Below, piece by piece: positions 37,084 to 47,640 of a stretch of 64,000 bases of DNA (the first letter of the stretch is position 1; each line of letters opens with the position of its first letter). The stretch comes from Acanthosoma haemorrhoidale (Eukaryota; Arthropoda; Insecta; Hemiptera; Acanthosomatidae): assembly GCA_930367205.1 (NCBI GenBank), contig OV884011.1, positions 44,963,754-45,027,753 on the forward strand. Reading direction: 5' to 3'. A program made the translations under genes and the position numbers. Below the pieces are notes generated by a model. The model was given only the letters and a program-made list of their open reading frames with translations, ran no database searches and was not told where the DNA came from.

Positions 37084-38954
37084 GACCTTTTGAAGGACGA
37101 CTAAAACTCTAAGAACAAACATATAGTTTTAATCAAAACCTTATAGTATTCTAGGTGATTTCTCTCTCCGTGCATTCTACAGAACTTTCCATTTTTAAAC
37201 TACGGCATTTGCCACGGTAGGTTTCTTGAGAAAGCATTTGACAGTGGTAGGCACGAAGGGCTCCTATACGGGGTAAGCACGCTACTTCTTCGTCTATTTT
37301 ACTTTTACTCCGGCATTAAAACTGGAGCAGACGCGATTAGTGATCACTATTGACAATTTATGAAGTTGTTTTACAAAGAAATACGAGAGGCATTACGCCC
37401 TTATATTTTTGACTTTGATCACTTCTGCTTAAATCGCTTCACTACCATACAAATAGGCAACCGTCGGCTAGTATGAAGTGTAGTGTGGTCCAAGTTTCAG
37501 GTTATCCAAATCCAATGAAGGTTATAGGACTCACATTGTATAGTCATGACGTATAGGCGGGAGGTTTAATATATACACAGTCAGAATTACGATTTTTTCC
37601 AAATCGTTTTTTTTTTAGTCGGATACGATTTGTTAGGATTTTCGGGATTCCATTGTTCAAACTGGATGCATAAATCTTTACATGGAGCTCTTTTTATATA
37701 AGGATAAAGCGGCAAAAATAGCTTGGTATATCAACGAAATACGGCTAAGTGATATCAATATGAAGTAGGTGATCTATATGTACATATTTTTTTTTCTTTC
37801 AGTTTTACTAGGGTATCAAATCATTAGAAGATAAGCAATGGGTAGTTTGTTAAGTTTTACTTGACGCCGCAGAAGTGCCAAAAATAAAAGCAACCTTATG
37901 AAAATAATCTAATCCTTTATCTTGATGTCATGATTAATAATATGTTAGTCTTTTGGTGACGTGGTATGAGTAGCACCATCACAAAAAAGGTAGAACTGGA
38001 ATCGATTGTCGTTGGCTATGGGAGTATTAACATATTGACAATAATCAAAATATTATTATCGGAAATGTTATCTAATTATCAAGGATATTTTTCAGCGAAC
38101 GCTGATCGGACATTTGCCTCACTAATTGTGGAAAATGCCGAGTTCCTGACTTTTAATGTAAAATACCCGCGCATGCGCAGACAGTGCTTGTTAAAGTAAC
38201 CTGTCAGTAGCTATCCCGTAGTTTTTTTTTAAATTTGCCATTAAAATTGATATTATTACCGACGAGGAAGTATACATCATTAAATTAATAAACATTTATG
38301 GTTACTCGAGTCTTATAACGGCTCCGCCTTTTTGGTTAGTAAGATTATATTAGCAACTATATAAACAACTAAAAGAAAATTCATGTAATATTAAAATTTC
38401 GAAATAAATTATTTTGTTACTATAAATAATATATAAGACCAACTAGGATAATGATTTCATGATCACCTACTGATTGATTTTTTATGGAATTGAAGATTTG
38501 AGTTTATGAACAGCTTGTCTTTAAGGCACTTTGAAATATAGACTGATAAGGAGTTGGCTTTTACAATTATTTTTTTATGTCAGTATCAGAAAATTGAACA
38601 CAACAAAGCCAAAAATCATTAACTATTGAAGACTATTTCAGTATGATTTATTGGTCGAGCTCTAAGGGAGATACTCTATTTTCAAACAGCGTTATGTTTT
38701 ATGTATTAGTAATTCAATCGAACTATACTTTTTTCTAGTATATTCAACACCCTGGCCTACGGTGTATATATTTTGGTTAAAATGTTATAGAGGGAAGTAT
38801 TTAATCAAACAAAAAAAGTAAGCATGAAAAAAATAACCTGCTTCACTTCAAGCTTTTTCAGAAGCGATTTAAGATTTATTTTTCTATTTTTTTTTCTCTT
38901 AAATACGGCATTGGAAAAAAAAAAAAAATCAAGATTCTCCACAGAATAAATAAA
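37084..38954. other. AT-rich stretch with one NRF1-like site
   Basis: Contains a 77-codon plus-strand ORF (37966-38199) of moderately protein-like composition (SSTITKKVELESIVVGYGS) but no known motif. The palindromic CGCGCATGCGCA lies within its 3' part. Otherwise only poly(A/T) tracts are seen. Confidence 0.5.
38168..38179. promoter_or_regulatory. NRF1/Ewg-type consensus site
   Basis: CGCGCATGCGCA fits the known 12-base NRF1 consensus YGCGCAYGCGCR at every position and is almost palindromic, in otherwise AT-rich DNA. In animals such sites mark promoters of broadly expressed genes. No gene start could be tied to it here, so activity is unproven. Confidence 0.3.
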
Positions 38955-39126
38955 TCTTATAAAAATAGGATGTGGGAAAAATAAAGGAAAATTATTTTGG
39001 GCTAATGAGTGCCTTTCACCAAGGGGAGTCCCCCATTTGAAGGATGTATGAGAAGTATATAGGGTGTGGAATGCCTAAAGGAGGCGGGTGGAATCAGGAA
39101 GGTAGTGAGAGTCTACCGAGGGTGGA
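38955..39126 (+). repeat. Dispersed repeat B, copy 1
   Basis: About 170 bases that recur at 52569-52746 with high identity by eye: AGGATGTGGGAAAAATAAA, GGAAAATTATTTTGG, GTGCCTTTCAC, AAGGGGAGTC, TTTGAAGGATGTAT, GATGCCTAAAGGAGG-like text and AGGTAGTGAGAGTCTACC. This copy has extra C bases after GGAGTC. In the other copy one frame stays open throughout. Confidence 0.85.
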
Positions 39127-40577
39127 ATAAATAAATCATGTATGTAATCTGCTATATGTTTCTAATTTGAATAAAGCTGTTTTTGGGAAGAAGTTTGTTT
39201 TAACAAATAAAATTAAGTGTTTTTGGGCAGTAATATTTAGAAGTTATTTTTTCAATTACTTAACAATTCTCCTTGTTATTTTACTTTTTACGTCCTTAAT
39301 TTAGTTTGTATATATTTAGGAACCGACTAGTTTAGTACTAGTTAGCTAGAATAAAGGACTGTGCAGACACAAAGACGTTTCTAGCGATAATTGAAAAGGA
39401 GCTGAAGGTAAAGCGGATCACGGTGGAGACTAGCTGAACAAACTTGATTAAAATCTTTAGAGCTAGTGTTGGATACTACTTAGAGTGACGTATTGATGAC
39501 ATTTTCCTCTGTACGTGTACAATAGGTTGCAGATATCAAAAATGTAAAGGTTTTTAAAACTTGTTGCCAGTTGCAGTCAATACATATACGTTGGACTTGG
39601 TCTGAGGTAAAATACGAAGTTGGCTATGTAAAATATAGACTGATTTTGCTACTATATACACTCACTTTTTTTGGGGGGGGAGTAGTAGTAACCTTCGTTA
39701 CAGCACGTTCGGCTTTCATATTTCAAACAATTTATTGAACGGTAGATCCACTAAAGTTGAATTGAAGCTGGAACACGAGAGAAAATTGCTGCGCGACAAA
39801 AAATACCTATATATTAAATCCATAAACTATGGAGATTGGTTTTTCGTGGGAATGAAAAACCGCAAACACACCTGTAGGAACAGTGCCGCGAACCGTTTGT
39901 ATCAACATCCTATCGATTGGGCCGAACCAGAGGGCTTTATAAAATACTGTCTATCTGCCCACTATTAATAGACTCTTATCGTCTCTTATATTATTCATAC
40001 ATGTCAGGCTGCAACGTTGAATGACATTTAATTAGGGAAATTACACTCTTAAATACATTACATAGGTAGGCTTTGTTTGATGGCTATGGGCAATGGAGTT
40101 TTGAATATGTAAGAAAAACAATAATAAAAAACAATCAGAGTTTTTTAACATTTTTTGGGGTGACTTTCTTCTGGATAGGTTGGTTGGAAGAAGGCTTGAA
40201 AAACACATTTGGTGGCCATTTTAATGTTTCTACCTCTTAAGGAGAAATGAGTTTATATGTGAAGTAGTTACGTTTTTTAAACATTATTGTAATTTCAGTT
40301 AAAAGGAGAAAACGTATCGTATAATTAGTTGTGAGTTGTCCGTTATATGTCTGTGGTGGGACTGTAAATGTATGTCCTAAAATTTGGTTTCTTTCTTTAC
40401 ACAGTCACCAGATTCCATAAGGTCCAAGCAGTGTCTGTAATTATCTGTTATGTTTCTCTCTAAAGAGTCGTGAGAATAGATTGCTCAGAGTTTTACATTC
40501 AGGCTTCTCCTTCTTTGCCATCTCATTAGAATTGGGTTTTTGTATTGTATCATTCGCAGTATATAATTTGATATTTT
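39127..40577. other. No recognisable gene; one short coding-like ORF
   Basis: A 77-codon plus-strand ORF at 39735-39968 has protein-like residue use (ELKLEHERKLLRDKKYLYIK, then HPIDWAEPEGFIKY), but no family was recognised. The rest is AT-rich spacer with a G run near 39671-39680. Confidence 0.45.
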
Positions 40578-41400
40578 ATGGGCCACGTTACCAAACTACA
40601 CTCCGTCTGATATATCAATGTAAATATTGTAATAAAATAATATAAACCAAGTGTAAATAATGAGTGAGTGGCAACTAGTTCCTAGGCCGCCACTAAGATC
40701 GCCAGGTCAGTCTGACGGTGGGAAACCAAAGCCTGGATTGAACGAAATAAAAACATTTCTGATTGTTCAAAATAAACGACCCTCTCATCCACTGCGGTCT
40801 TCATTTACCGCTGTAATGACGTTTAATAAGATAGTTTTAGCCTCTATTTAATCCCAAGATGGGCCCATCACCTGCTCCCTTTCCATTGTGTAGAATTTTT
40901 AACCGTAATCAGAGAATTGTTAGTTTTACAAAAACCACTTGGAATGCAAAGCATTTCAACAACATGGGACCATCTCATATAGATTTGTTTGCATATATTT
41001 AATTTGTAAAACATGAAAAAAAAGTGGTTTACGAAAAAATCTCCGGTTCATCCCTGGACAAGTACACACCTCTCCTCTCCTCACCACCTCCTAGATTTAG
41101 TCCAGCGCTGTCAGCCACCATACCTTTCCGACCTTCCTAGTGACACTTACCCAGCGGTTCAGTCTGTTTCGGTCCGGCTCACATTCGCCATTGGATAAGG
41201 GTTTCGCCTATCCTTAGATTCCTCGTGTGGGTTCGTATCATTCCAAGACAACGTAAATTTCCTCAAACCTAACCTGTACCTCTATTTCTGAACACAGCGC
41301 ACTGTCGGGGCAGAGTCACTTATCATAAATGGTGTCAGATAGATCAATAACACAGGTCAACAGCTGTTTAGGTGCCCGAGTATTAGGAGCCGATTTCATC
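40578..41400 (+). mobile_element. LTR family A, copy A5 (highly diverged)
   Basis: The right half (41060-41400) clearly matches A4 and A6: TTTAGTCCAGCGCTGTCAG, CACATTCGCC, TTTCGCCTATCCTTAGAT, CTGTACCTCTATTTCTGAAC, GCACTGTCGGGGCA and GTGTCAGATA. The left half (40578-40860) keeps only the general pattern (GGCCACGTTACC, AATATAAACC, then a GC-richer part), so the start is uncertain. It is on the same strand as A4. Confidence 0.65.
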
Positions 41401-41579
41401 GTAATTTGATGCCCTGAATTCAAATATGGCATTAGTCGAAGCCTAAGAGATCACATTTTTGTGATAGAACATTTTAGTGAAATATACGTTACACTCATTT
41501 TAAGTTAAATCTATGGATCAAATAAAAAAAAACTAAAGACGGATTTTTTTTAAAAATATTATTATATTCAAAGGTAGAA

Positions 41580-41790
41580 GGAAAAGCATCTTGTTTACCA
41601 GTTCAACATAGTTTTCAGCTTTGCGATCGCCCTGATAATAATGACTCCGAGAAAGATAGTCCAGGCTTTTCGCTCAGCCTTATTCATCGAACTTACGAAG
41701 GCTGGATCCTTAATGAGTTGCCTTCTTTGTGGGAAGTCAAATATTCCTGCTTTAATTTTATCCGTATGCAAATCATGATCCATTCATATC
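41580..41790 (-). pseudogene. Second relic of the 'FPENLG' protein family (N-proximal part)
   Basis: The minus strand reads DKIKAGIFDFPQRRQLIKDP, then FVSSMNKAERKAW. After a frameshift it reads GDRKAENYVELVNKM near 41630-41590. These correspond to the GPQIRLLIRDEKFEE, LEKAGWQAF and NYRDIANN segments of the copy at 27205-27723. The C-terminal FPENLG half is absent. It lies directly downstream, on the minus strand, of the Tc1-like relic. Confidence 0.65.
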
Positions 41791-41869
41791 AGGTGGCTTT
41801 ACAAACTGCTTAATAAGGCCCAGCAACTAGTCACGAAATTGGGTTAGAACTGCACGTAATAAAAAACTC

Positions 41870-42457
41870 TGATCTATAAACGTAACACAGACACAGAAAA
41901 ACTGATCCAGCGCCCCAAATCTTGCTAAAATCAGCTCTAAAATCCTAGGCGCCAAAAAAATGGTGTCCGCACATATGGCTTTTCCAAGTTGTATGAAGAA
42001 GTTGAGGAGTCTCAGTAGCAGTTGAAAACCGATTTAAAAGCTCGTGTAGTACAATAAATCAGACATATCTTGGCTCTGTCACTCGCAACCGAGCTTGATC
42101 CGGGTCTGCGATTGCACAAACCAGTCTCATGGTAACGTGTGCTCTCCTAAGATTAGTTTCAGATAAACCCAATCCGCTTGCTACGAATCTTTGGATTAGA
42201 CTGTCTTCCTTTAAAAAAACAACAAGGGATACTTGCTCGACCGTCAAACCATTTTCTTAATAAAAAAAACACAAAAAAACAGAGATCCGTTACACAAAAA
42301 ATCAAAACAGAAAATTATGTATAATTTTCGGTTTTTCTTTTATATATATTAACATTAAACTGATAAAAAAAAAAAAAAATTAAAAGCCAAAATTATTCTT
42401 TCAGGAAGCAACTATTTCAATTTATCTATGTGTGCCACTTTTTTTGGTTGTAGTGTA
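41870..42457 (-). mobile_element. Tc1-like DNA transposon, terminal repeat and transposase N-terminus (broken)
   Basis: Minus strand. The outer end lies at the TA dinucleotide at 42456-42457, then CACTACAACCAAAAAAAGTG, a typical Tc1/mariner-style terminal repeat. The 62-codon ORF (42247-42059) reads LTVEQVSLVVFLKEDSL, then GLGLSETNLRRA, and ends near RLRVTEPR. This fits the helix-turn-helix DNA-binding domain of Tc1 transposases (LTVEQR..IVFLKE...R.IA..LG.S..TVRRA, then GRPRVT). After a stop, NRFSTATETPQLLHTTW continues the second helix-turn-helix. The catalytic DDE/D part and the other terminal repeat were not found, so the element is inactive. Confidence 0.75.
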
Positions 42458-45400
42458 TACAACTATGTATTAACGATAACATAGCACCCAACATGCACTA
42501 AAATCCAATTGCATTAATTCAAACTACAGTTAAAATTCTTTTCCTGAAGTGGGTCAGGGTTGAAAGTGGAGAGTCACCTTAAGAAAGACAGATACATGAG
42601 AGGGGGCCATGAGTCGCCGTGGCAAATCGCCACTCGAGTTGTTGGCATGACAAAGAACATATAAGACACTTCCAGCATCCATCACAGACCAAGGGTTCTT
42701 CTCTGGCTAATGGTTGGCAATGTCCCTTGCTAGTGGGTGCCGTCAGTAAAGTTATGACACAAAACTATAGTAAATGTTAAAAAAAAAAATGGTGTTTGGA
42801 TTATCCTCGCAACGTAATGTGGACAAAGTAAGGACGTATTAATGTGGGAATCACTTAATCTTAAAAAGTTTAGTAAAAAAGTAAACGGTTTCTTCGAAGT
42901 GTGTAACAATGAGCCTTCTTGCTTCAGCGTAAGTGCAAGATATATTGTTGAAGTAGTTCAATATTCAGCATAAACATAAAACATGATGTTCATGTCAAAT
43001 TTCAGTTAATATCAAACTTAAATCTTAAGTATTATGTTGGTGTTGTACGTATCCTTGTTTCGCTGCTTCTATAAAGGCTCAGGCAAACCAATTTTATACT
43101 TAAGAAAGGTAATTAACCCCTTACATAAGAACAACCAGTCCCTTATTGTTCCTAGTGGGTAGATTAAGCTTTAGGGATAACTTAAAGATAATGTCGGAGT
43201 CAATGGGATTAGGTTAGGGACAAGATTGCTCCTTAATATAAGAAGTAGGAGAATCAAAAGCTCAAGTGAGTAGGGTCTAAGAATTTAGGTGTTACATTGT
43301 GTCCCCACTATCTGCCTCTGTGCCTATTGGATATATTGTACAGTTAGCGCTAGTTTGGAGAAAGAAAATTCATATTGTGACGGTCGTGACCCAATACAGG
43401 GTAGTTAGGTTGGTAGAGCCCACAATTAGAAATTGACGAGGTCCAATTTTTAAGTCCCGATCTTGCATGTTTCTTTGGCTGTTAATTATAATTTTGTTTA
43501 ATTCTTGATATAGGAAAACAACAGTCAATGGTTTACCGCAAAATAGTAAACATTATTTCACGTTCTCTATGCAAAGATGGACAACTAATTCGGCATCAGC
43601 GGAATGAAAACGTTAGAAGTACGTGTACAGAATTAGGGTGCATTGGTGATGTATAATTAGTATAGTGGCTTTGCAGGAAAATGGAATTCCATGAATCTGA
43701 ATTTAATGGGTAATGATAAAAGGGATTGGATGACTAAAACAGCCGAGAGTATAAAATCGCCCCATTATATTTTCATCAATAATGATGAAGTTATAACATT
43801 GAACATTCAACTGTTCGTGGAATTGGAAAGGAGTCGGGGGTGGATGAAAAGCTGAACAATGAATAAGAAGATTGCTAATTTTCCCCCTTCATTTACCCCA
43901 CAAGTCTGAAATCTGCTTTAGGACCCTGGACGTGTTCAAGGTTTTTGTTGAGTTCGAAACTTGCTTGTGAGGACAATGGTAGCCTGAATAAAGCAGAAAA
44001 AAGTTTGGAATAATGGAAATAGACCAGCCTTCATTAGAGTTTTTTTTTTTTTCATTTTATGGTAAACTGTAAAATTCAATTTAAAATATATTTGACTATT
44101 CCTTGAATAAATGCTGTTGTATGCAGGATTTGTGCAATACCTGATTGACCTGGTTTATTCAATGAAAACATTATACTAAGATCATTTTTAATTCTATTCA
44201 TGTGTGTTGGGTATCAATCTAAAATAATTACATAAGCATTTGATTGATGGTAACAATTTGATACTCAATCATACTCGGAATAATTGTTTTTTTTTTCTTA
44301 CGAATAAAATTGGAAACTGGTGATACAAGTGCGAAGCAGGATACTATTTGCGCAATACTTTTGCTTTAACTATCATGAGGTCACAAGGGCAGGTGGGTTT
44401 TGACTATGTTGGAATATGCGTATCTTTCATCAGCAATGGGTGGCTACATGATCTTGTCTTTTGTCCTGTTTTTTTGAAAGATGGTTTAAACATTTAATGT
44501 CCTGAAAATATTACAAATAGTATATGGAAAGAATTTTTAAGTAAAAAAACACAACGAATTTTCAGAAACTCTACTCAAGTAGCCAGTCTACCAGACCTTA
44601 ACTCGGTGGTCAGGCATCGTATGTTGAGCCCTAGATTTGGATAAAGGCTTACTTGATGTTCCGGGGGTAATAATATTGCCAACTTTTAAAATTTGATAAT
44701 TGTTTAAATATTTTATGCCTAAAGACTCGTATTCCTAATATCTTATGTATCAAGCATGAAACTATAGCTCTTATGATACTTAAGCAAGGCACTATAACTA
44801 CAAAAGTATGGTGGTCGTTTAGGCCCGTATGATGCTTAACATTAAAACAATCAAGAAAACCAAGTTTAGAATTTACAATGCTGTCGTAATTTATAGAGGC
44901 TATGGGAATTTTTTAGAAAAAATAAAATTATTCCAAATTATTACTGAAATATACATCATTTTATTTTTAACATGTGTACATGTTTCATTCTGGATGAGCC
45001 TACAAAAAATAACAACATAAAGTTTATATCTACAACTTTACCCATAATGATGTTCAAAAGGGGTTAGTGCTATTAGTCGGGTACATAAAAAGGTAAAAAG
45101 AATGGACCAAATATTTATGTTGTCCGTCTGGTACGACGTTTTGATAAAACAATTTGAATGACTCTATACATAACAATAATCAGCCACCTCGCTGTATTAA
45201 ATGTAAATAAAATAACATATGACATGCTTCAGTTAGATTTTTATTTTTATAATAAAATGGTTCCATAGGGATCAGGTGAACTATAGTTCCTGGATACCAG
45301 TCTTACAGAAACAGATATCAAGTTCGGAGTAGATTCATCATACTCCATCGTTTCCTCACTCTTTCCTGCGTGGGGAGGTTCAATGGTGGAGATGTTAAGA

Positions 45401-45640
45401 CATTTCTTTATCATAGAAGCTATCTGTAAGCTTCTGCAGTACATCCTGCTTGATTACCTGTATTCCGGCAACTGGCCCTTTGTCACTTGTGACATGATGT
45501 CAGATAAGGGCCGAGTCTAGAAAGTGGTCCAGGAGGTGCTGCCACCTACTAAGTGCCAAGAATACTTGATTTGGTGGCTCTAAACTCACGCCGTAATAAT
45601 CGAAGGCTGGTCCGTAGTAATAAAACAAAAATTTACAAAA
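42458..45640. other. AT-rich stretch, no recognised gene
   Basis: Only short ORFs (44829-45020; minus-strand 45247-45444). The latter has protein-like residue use (SEETMEYDESTPNLISVSVR), and an AG/GTAATC-like junction lies just before its start, but there is no known motif. T run at 44039-44051. Confidence 0.5.
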
Positions 45641-46950
45641 GAAAAACAAATGATTAGTCCCAATCTTCCTCCAGAATGGGTACCATGTTAAAAATAATTA
45701 TCCTACACAAATTTGAGGACCTCATCCTAAACACCCTACTCAAAATTTCAACGTCCCTCAAGGCTCCACCATACGAGTCACATTCATGGCCACAAACCGG
45801 TCTGACCCCAATATACCAACTACCTGATTTTTCTAACTTTTGCAAAAAATAAGCAGGACAGCAGCGAGCCGCCAACCATGGGGCATCAGGTGACTCTCCT
45901 TGTACATTAACTAGCCGAGAGTATAACAAGTAGAGAGGCAAGTATGAGAAATGCCATTGATGCGACAAAATTGTCATTTAACTACCCGACTACCGTCCTC
46001 CATCGCATCCTGACTCTTCTCTATGGAGAGGGTCAATGGTGGGGGTATATGTGTCCCTGACGGACATCGAAAGAAGGTCTGCCCCGGTCGAAACCTGTTC
46101 GATATGTGTCCAACCATGGTCACCCAAAGTAAGACTTAGAAATATGGAAAAGAAGATGAGGAGCCACCCTCAAGCAGAAACAGATATAAGTATAGATCTA
46201 TACATTTATTAAATTTGCAGAAAGGAACGGAATATAGCTCTTTACTTTTTAGGTTAAGGAACAGAACCCATTCTGGGTGGTGATCAGAAACTTACACTCG
46301 TGGAGGAGGTTGCAAAGATCGGCTCTAAGGTCCATGACACATGCAACATTATACACCGAGTCTACAAAACTCCACTTCCTTTATTGCGGACAATTATAAC
46401 AACAGTGGCATTATACCCTTCACTACCATCTTTTTACCGAAGTAAAGGTGGAAGAGCCTGATATAAGAAAGAAAATACCACAATATAGTCACTAAGGTTC
46501 TACCACACAAAAAACTAAAGCCTGCTTAACCCTATTTGCGTGAAGTATGCAGGACCTCACCAACCTCAAGACTGCTCCATAGGCGGGTAACTCCAGGCAG
46601 GCTGGGTTCACTGCTCTCTCTAGCACTCAGCAAACTAGGGGCTGTAGACTGTGCAGGGCTCTAGACGAACATCTATAGCCACCACCAACCTTCTCATCAA
46701 ACCCAGGACAGCCAGACCACGCCTTCCTCAGTCACCCACCAGCTGCCTACAACACCGATCTCTAGACCTTAAAAAAACCCAGTGACTTCTTCAAGGCCAA
46801 CCACAATGAGCAGTACATCACTAGCACACCAGCCTAGAATCAACCACCCCCCAGCCCCTAGGTCCTACGCTTCTGTTACGAACCAACCCAACACCGACCC
46901 AAATTGAACTCTAATTCAGTCCCTAATTATTCTCCTAACCACGATTGTTG
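45641..46950. other. Less AT-rich region, probably decayed 5' part of a retroelement
   Basis: Base composition shifts toward C, with CCACC- and CCAACC-rich text from 46560 to 46900, unlike the surroundings. A 107-codon minus-strand ORF (45654-45977) is present without a motif. On the plus strand the region leads into the RT relic at 47 kb and could be its decayed upstream part (gag or endonuclease), but no zinc knuckle or endonuclease motif could be read. Confidence 0.3.
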
Positions 46951-47039
46951 CGCCCTACAAACCTCTATCTAATCTATTTTGGAACTCTAATGACTTTTAG
47001 AGAAGAAGTATAGGAGTTGCTCTGATATATTATTTGGCG

Positions 47040-47640
47040 CCTCTTAGGCCTTTGACAGAGTTAGGCACCAGGGCTTGGTTTGTAAACTTAAAGACAATCT
47101 TCCTTACTCGTGCTACCCTATCATCTTGACAAATCTAACCGAAAGATATGTATTATTCTAGGCCTCTTCCACATCCACCTCATTTCTACAACACCTGCCT
47201 CCCCCCTCTCAGTCCTATCCTGTACAGTACTTGCTCGATATGCTTACTCATCGTTCCACATCCCTTGAATTTGCTGACGACACAATCATTCACTCTTCCA
47301 TTCCTGACCCCATCCTTGCTTCCCAAGCTTTGTAGGAACATCTGGCTCTTATAGAACCATGGCTCTCCAAATGGAGGTTGAAATTGAATGCTGACAAGTC
47401 ACTTAACTTTTACCCTCCGCCACTCGTCCTGTGCTATGTTGTTGCTGTTGAACCTTTCCTGTCGAATCCCAGAACATCTTTTTATGACTTATACCAGACA
47501 AGAGACTCACTTAGGGTATTCCTTCGTCAGATTGACAGGAAACTTCAAAATAACAATAGAAAACAAGAGACTGATTCACACAACTATACTCCAACCTACC
47601 TTATCAAAAGAAATTGAAGTCGAGGGAAGTGCCAAGCATT
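47040..47640 (+). pseudogene. Jockey-type reverse transcriptase relic
   Basis: The plus strand reads AFDRVRHQGLVCKLKDNLPY near 47045-47105 (RT motif A with Asp kept), then SPLSPILYS-like text near 47205, EFADDTIIHSSIPDP at 47267-47310 (FADD at 47270-47281) and ALIEPWLSKWRLKLNADKS at 47346-47400. Two or more frameshifts separate them. The spacing and order are those of the palm domain of jockey/CR1-type elements. The thumb region continues weakly to about 47640 (LSCRIPEHLF). No poly(A) end was found. ORFs at 47148-47729 are pieces of this in mixed frames. Confidence 0.85.
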
